Source: an uncultured Alphaproteobacteria bacterium
GTDB taxonomy: Bacteria > Pseudomonadota > Alphaproteobacteria > RUG11792
Assembly: GCA_958448685.1 (NCBI GenBank)
Contig: CAUDEV010000015.1
Location: 1 to 20,088 of the forward strand
Reading direction: 5' to 3'
DNA length: 20,088 bases
The position numbers and the translations under genes are program-made. The notes under the pieces were generated by a model that worked only from the letters and a program-made list of their open reading frames with translations, was not told where the DNA came from and did no database searches. Shown one piece after another: positions 16,678 to 20,088 of this stretch (its first letter is position 1; every line of letters starts with the position of its first letter).

Positions 16678-17508
16678 ATGTCTCAGAATAGATCATTCTT
16701 TTTACTTTTAGGAAGATTTTCATCAAGACGTGGTTTTTCAAGATCTACGAAATTGTTTGTTGTAGTTTTGTTATCTTTTTTTATTTTTATATCAGATTTT
16801 TTAAAAGCGTCTTATATTGCATATTTAAAAGATTACTCCTCAAACTTTATTCTTCCCACAAAGGTTTTTATAAATAGAATAATAGAGCTGCCTAAAATTT
16901 TGTATCATTATATTGACTTAAAAAACGAAAATAAAGAATTGAGATCTGAGTTAGACAAACTGAAATTAAAAAGTATAATTACTTCTGGAATGGAAGAAGA
17001 ATTGAGAGAGTTACGCCAGCTTGTTAATTTAAAGTACCAATCAGATTCATTTGAATTTATGGAAAAAATCTTGGGATTTGATGATTCAGTTTTTAATTCT
17101 TTTTTATTGATTTCAAAAACTCAACCTTCAACAAAAAAAGATTCAGTTGTTATTTCATCAAATGGTTTGATAGGTTTAGTTTTAGAGATCCATAATAAAA
17201 TAGCCAAGGTTTTGCCACTGACGGCATCTGATATGTTTATACCAGTGAAAAACAATTTAGGAGAGCATCTTATTTTGAAAGGTGTAGGAGAAAATAAGTT
17301 GATTTCATTGGAGATACAAAGTTCTACAACGAAATATATTAAAATAAATGATATTTTATATACATCAGGAGAAGGAGGAATTTATAAATCTGGAATTCCT
17401 GTTGCCAAAGTTGTAGAAATTGATCAAAATAAGACGAAAATTTATGCAGAACCTGTTGCAAATTTAAATACTATAAATTATGTTTGGACTATGAATGCAT
17501 TGACTTAA
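16678..17508 (+). CDS. mreC: Rod shape-determining protein MreC
   Basis: MreC is a periplasmic scaffold anchored in the inner membrane that links MreB to the peptidoglycan synthases of the elongasome. The 276-residue protein has a short cytoplasmic head, a membrane helix (about 25-43) and a coiled coil (about 78-118, rich in Leu/Glu/Lys). The double beta-barrel domain includes DSVVISSNGLIGLVLEIHNK (about 155-174), VLPLTASDMFIPV and the ILYTSGEGGIYKSGIPVAKV strand (about 225-244). Its position directly after a Fis-type gene and before insertion-sequence debris is unusual, because mreB normally precedes and mreD follows. Confidence 0.93.
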   Translation: MSQNRSFFLLLGRFSSRRGFSRSTKLFVVVLLSFFIFISDFLKASYIAYLKDYSSNFILPTKVFINRIIELPKILYHYIDLKNENKELRSELDKLKLKSIITSGMEEELRELRQLVNLKYQSDSFEFMEKILGFDDSVFNSFLLISKTQPSTKKDSVVISSNGLIGLVLEIHNKIAKVLPLTASDMFIPVKNNLGEHLILKGVGENKLISLEIQSSTTKYIKINDILYTSGEGGIYKSGIPVAKVVEIDQNKTKIYAEPVANLNTINYVWTMNALT

Positions 17509-17665
17509 AAAGAAATTCTCTAGATAAAAATAAAAGAGATAAGATAAGTGGAGATAGTGTTAATAAGTTTTTCAATTTCAATTAATGATATACCTTAAAC
17601 ATTATGGGAGAAAAGAGCTATAATCATAACATGTAATATATTTACTTATCGCATTTTCGAATTTT
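17509..17665. other. Intergenic stretch after mreC
   Basis: This is AT-rich DNA with stops in all frames and no trace of mreD. A possible promoter for the following chimeric ORF is listed separately. I see nothing else identifiable. Confidence 0.5.
17595..17624 (+). promoter_or_regulatory. Possible promoter before the glycosyltransferase-like remnant
   Basis: TATAAT (17619-17624) with a weak TTAAAC at 18-base spacing lies 41 bases upstream of the ATG at 17666. If real, it would have driven the original glycosyltransferase gene. Confidence 0.35.
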
Positions 17666-18019
17666 ATGAAAGTTTCCGTTTTATTCCCTGTTTTTAATAC
17701 GAAGGAGAAATATTTGAGAAAGGCTATTGAGATAGTATCCAGAAATTTGTGTAAGAAGGAGATAAGAGACTTAATTTACACGACAAATTCGATAGAATCA
17801 TTTAATGGAAATATGAGGAAATATACGAAAAACAAGCCTACATTTCCGAGTGAGGAATCGTTGGCAAAGAGCTTATTTCTAGGGATATTAAAGGTAGAGA
17901 AAAAACGGGTCACTAAAGTTCAAAGTTGGGGTATAATTTACTCACAGTTAACTATCCTATTTTCTGATAGATTGGCTAATTTTGGATCTCTCCTTTGCCC
18001 CTCTTACACAAAATCTTGA
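17666..18019 (+). pseudogene. Chimera: family 2 glycosyltransferase N-terminus joined to IS256-type transposase C-terminus
   Basis: The 117-residue open frame is two unrelated parts. Residues 1 to about 23 (MKVSVLFPVFNTKEKYLRKA and following) match the start of family 2 glycosyltransferases, which read KVSVIIPVYNxxEYLREAIES. From about residue 33 the sequence is the C-terminus of an IS256 (mutator) transposase. It reads KEIRDLIYTTNSIESFNGNM, then RKYTKNKPTFPSEESLAKSLF, a Lys-rich stretch, and SWGIIYSQLTILFSDR. The DDE catalytic residues of the transposase and the nucleotide-binding core of the glycosyltransferase are absent, so neither activity can remain. The junction lies around 17735-17760. 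Whether the ORF is expressed is unknown. Confidence 0.7.
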
Positions 18020-18030
18020 ACGGTCTCCTA
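18002..18030 (+). repeat. Probable right end of the IS256-type remnant
   Basis: TTACACAAAATCTTGAACGG plus TCTCC follows or overlaps the last transposase codons. IS256-type elements commonly end a few bases beyond the transposase stop with a TTACACAAAA-like inverted repeat. The matching left end is not found in this window, consistent with a truncated element. Confidence 0.4.
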
Positions 18031-18034
18031 AAAT

Positions 18035-18142
18035 ATGTTATTTTTCAGTATTTTTGTAATATTTTAGAAAACTTTTTTGTTATCCAAAATAATTAAATCT
18101 CTTTGCCATCTTTGTTACACATGTGTTTGAACTTGTGTAATA
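18035..18142 (-). repeat. Solo left end of the IS481-type element, inverted
   Basis: Read on the minus strand, this stretch aligns over about 100 bases with the left part of the IS481-type element at 7087-7186. Shared blocks include TATTA-ACA-GTTCAAACA at the outer end and ATAAC-AAAAAG-T-T-CTAAAATATTA internally. I estimate 75-80 percent identity with two single-base gaps. No transposase coding sequence follows it, because the IS256-type debris begins instead. It ends 3 bases from the sulP stop codon. Confidence 0.65.
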
Positions 18143-18145
18143 TTT

Positions 18146-19915
18146 TTAATTTTCTTTCATCCTATGCACTACTTGTTTTATTGCATCTTCAAAATTCGGA
18201 ATTATGTAGCCATATGCGTTTTTGTCTTTTTCTGAATCTGCTTTTTCTTTTAATATATCTAACAAACGCCCATTAGTGCCAGTAACCATAACTATAGCCC
18301 CTTTTTCTTTTGCATTTTTCACAACTTGCTTTAAAATCTCAAATGCTTCAGTATCCAGATAAGGGACATTATTAAAATATACAAGAAGGGTACTTGGGAA
18401 TTTCCCTCGAGCGAACAAAGCTTCTTCAACAATTTTTGCTATATTGAGGAACAAAACATTCGTCACTTGAATAACTTCAATTTTATCAAGAATATCTTCA
18501 GGAATATTTAATGAATTAATAAATCCATTCTTATTTGTCATAAATTCAACTGCTCCAGTGTCATGATTTTTTGTGGTATGAACTGTTGCATCTTTTATTT
18601 TCACCATTCGATTTGCAAAAACTATGCAGGACAGTGTAAAACCAACAATTGTTGCAGAAATAAATCCGAAATAAAGTGCGATAATAAATGTTAACCAAAA
18701 AATATAGCTGTTTGTAGACTTTATATTAAAATATTGAAATATTTTTTTATTTTTAAATTCACAAAAAGCATAAACGATTAAAATCGATATAACTGCGTTA
18801 ATAGGAATTACATTTAGGATTTCATAATTATAAACAAGAAATACAAAGCTAAGTAATGTTATTATAATCATTGGCAAAATAGTTTTAGATTTCAACTCAA
18901 TGTTTTTAATTGAAAGGTTTATATTCGGAGAAACAAACAAACCACCACAAGCAACAGAGGTAAAGTTGGATATGCCATCTGATATCAACTCTATATTATG
19001 CTGAACTCTTGTATCACCTGTAACACTTGATGAAACATTTGTGCAAAAGCTTGATTCACAAGCTATGATAATCGAAATTATGAAAGCATAATTCATTGTA
19101 TTTGCTAAAAATATCTGAGAAGATCCGCTGTTTGTCAAAGACATTATATTATCAATGGCTCCATTTGTAAGCATTTCCTTCCCAAAAGTTCGAATGTCAA
19201 TCAGATTCGGAATTATGCCGCTATCTGATAAATAGACAAATATCCCACAGAGCAATAGATATAAAGGATACGCGGAAAATCCTTTGAAACATGATTTTAT
19301 CAAAAGCAATGGAGCAATGAAAATTAAAGCTGAAATAATACCAGATTGGTTAATATTTTCAATGCTTGAAGAAAATATTGAGGTATTTTCTATTAAACTT
19401 TGAGATGACTGAATTGAATTTATTCCCAACAAAAACGGAATTTGTATTATCATTATAGAAAAAATTACATAAACAGATAATGCCGAGATAAATGAGTATG
19501 AAAGATGTTTTATTACATTGCTGATTTTTAAAAATCCGAACAAAACCAAAATTAACGAGACAAACACTGCCGTATAGAACAATCCTTTATATTGATATTT
19601 TGACAAAATCTCGAAAGTTATTAAACAAACAGGCAAAGATATTGAAATTATTTGATATTTCGATCCTCCAAATACAGCGCTTATTAATGCTCCAACAATG
19701 CAGGATATTATGCCCTGGATTGGAGAAACTCCGCAAAAATACGAGAGAGCAAATGCTACAGGAAATAAGAATAAAAACATTTTCACACCAGCAAGAATAT
19801 CATTTAATAAAAATTTAAATGAATATCTGTCCACATAAAGATTTAGTATGGAAGGACATAGTCCCATTTTTTTCACTAACTCTAATTTAGTCGCCATTTT
19901 CTTAGATATAATCAT
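18146..19915 (-). CDS. SulP-family anion permease with STAS domain
   Basis: The 589-residue inner-membrane protein belongs to the SLC26/SulP family of anion carriers (sulfate, bicarbonate, dicarboxylates). About a dozen hydrophobic segments span residues 40-445. The N-terminal GVSPIQGIISCIVGALISAV (about 64-83) and FGGSKYQI match the family signature GLPPxxGLY...FGSS. HNIELISDGISNFTSVACGG (about 300-319) is the second conserved block. The C-terminal part (about 460-580) is a STAS domain with the FNNVPYLDTEAFEIL loop; Asp521-Thr522 are at the position of the regulatory site. The substrate cannot be assigned. Translation could begin at 19915 or at the second ATG six codons in, and neither has a good ribosome site. 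It faces the IS scar and mreC convergently. Confidence 0.85.
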   Translation of the reverse strand: MIISKKMATKLELVKKMGLCPSILNLYVDRYSFKFLLNDILAGVKMFLFLFPVAFALSYFCGVSPIQGIISCIVGALISAVFGGSKYQIISISLPVCLITFEILSKYQYKGLFYTAVFVSLILVLFGFLKISNVIKHLSYSFISALSVYVIFSIMIIQIPFLLGINSIQSSQSLIENTSIFSSSIENINQSGIISALIFIAPLLLIKSCFKGFSAYPLYLLLCGIFVYLSDSGIIPNLIDIRTFGKEMLTNGAIDNIMSLTNSGSSQIFLANTMNYAFIISIIIACESSFCTNVSSSVTGDTRVQHNIELISDGISNFTSVACGGLFVSPNINLSIKNIELKSKTILPMIIITLLSFVFLVYNYEILNVIPINAVISILIVYAFCEFKNKKIFQYFNIKSTNSYIFWLTFIIALYFGFISATIVGFTLSCIVFANRMVKIKDATVHTTKNHDTGAVEFMTNKNGFINSLNIPEDILDKIEVIQVTNVLFLNIAKIVEEALFARGKFPSTLLVYFNNVPYLDTEAFEILKQVVKNAKEKGAIVMVTGTNGRLLDILKEKADSEKDKNAYGYIIPNFEDAIKQVVHRMKEN

Positions 19916-20088
19916 GTTTTTATATAAAACATTTATACTCTCTCAAATTTAGTTTATCTACTAAAGGTTAAAATTTAGTTAACTTTTTAAAAATAATTTT
20001 CTTACAATATCCCCCAAATAAAACGAGGTAAAATTAACGGAAAATTAACCTTTTTTTTTAGAATTGAATTTAGGGAAGAAAAATTTTG
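19916..20088. other. Upstream region of the SulP gene
   Basis: This AT-rich DNA reaches the window edge. On the minus strand a TATAAA-like box lies about 20 bases before the sulP start, with no clear -35. AAAGGTTAA (about 19963-19971) and TTAACCTTT (about 20045-20053) form a distant inverted pair, and AAAATTAAC occurs twice in tandem (about 20031-20049). No gene is visible. Confidence 0.4.

Noticed and set aside
18115..18140. TTACAC...GTGTAA inverted repeat as a terminator for sulP
   Set aside because: On the sulP strand it is not followed by a T-run, and the sequence is explained as part of the insertion-sequence end.
1..20088. CRISPR arrays, tRNA or rRNA genes, prophage or secretion-system clusters
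   Set aside because: I saw no regularly spaced repeats, cloverleaf-like sequences or relevant gene sets. Antisense reading frames over the conserved genes look like composition-driven shadows.

Overview
The window is about 20 kb of very AT-rich, gene-dense bacterial chromosome. The gene content points to an alphaproteobacterium with a reduced, host-associated genome. Supporting clues are a DUF4167-type protein (a domain known mainly from Alphaproteobacteria), the rpmF-plsX-fabH order, decayed transposase genes, and a secreted zinc-protease-like protein of the kind found in intracellular bacteria. Holosporales or a related protist endosymbiont lineage is my best guess. It is an inference from gene style, not a demonstrated identity.

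Left part (1-6764): the end of a probable yajC gene, then secD and secF (Sec translocase accessory complex). Next comes a single gene with its own near-consensus promoter, encoding a signal-peptide protein with an HELNH zinc-protease motif. It is followed by rph (RNase PH) and cca (tRNA CCA-adding enzyme), which abut with no spacer, and a divergent PhzF-fold protein that has lost the usual active-site motifs.

Middle (6765-7841): a 1.1 kb stretch without intact genes. It holds a decayed, internally deleted IS481-type insertion sequence whose terminal inverted repeats are still visible, and possibly a scrap of an IS630-type transposase. Immediately after it, a good promoter starts the rpmF-plsX-fabH-HIT-ileS series (ribosomal protein L32, two fatty acid/phospholipid enzymes, a HIT-family protein, isoleucyl-tRNA synthetase). 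A DUF4167 gene with its own promoter and a YifB/ComM-type AAA+ gene follow.

Right part (15190-20088): a promoter leads into a tight set of three genes: a membrane-anchored HD-domain phosphohydrolase, a Fis-type DNA-binding protein and mreC (cell shape). Neither mreB nor mreD is beside mreC. The 630 bp that follow contain a chimeric ORF that starts like a family 2 glycosyltransferase and continues in frame into the C-terminus of an IS256-type transposase. A second, inverted copy of the IS481-type left end comes next. A SulP-family anion permease with a STAS domain is read on the minus strand towards this scar.

Taken together, the conserved genes serve protein export, tRNA/RNA maturation, lipid synthesis and translation. 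The accessory material (protease, PhzF-like protein, HD protein, IS scars, glycosyltransferase remnant) sits between these conserved blocks.
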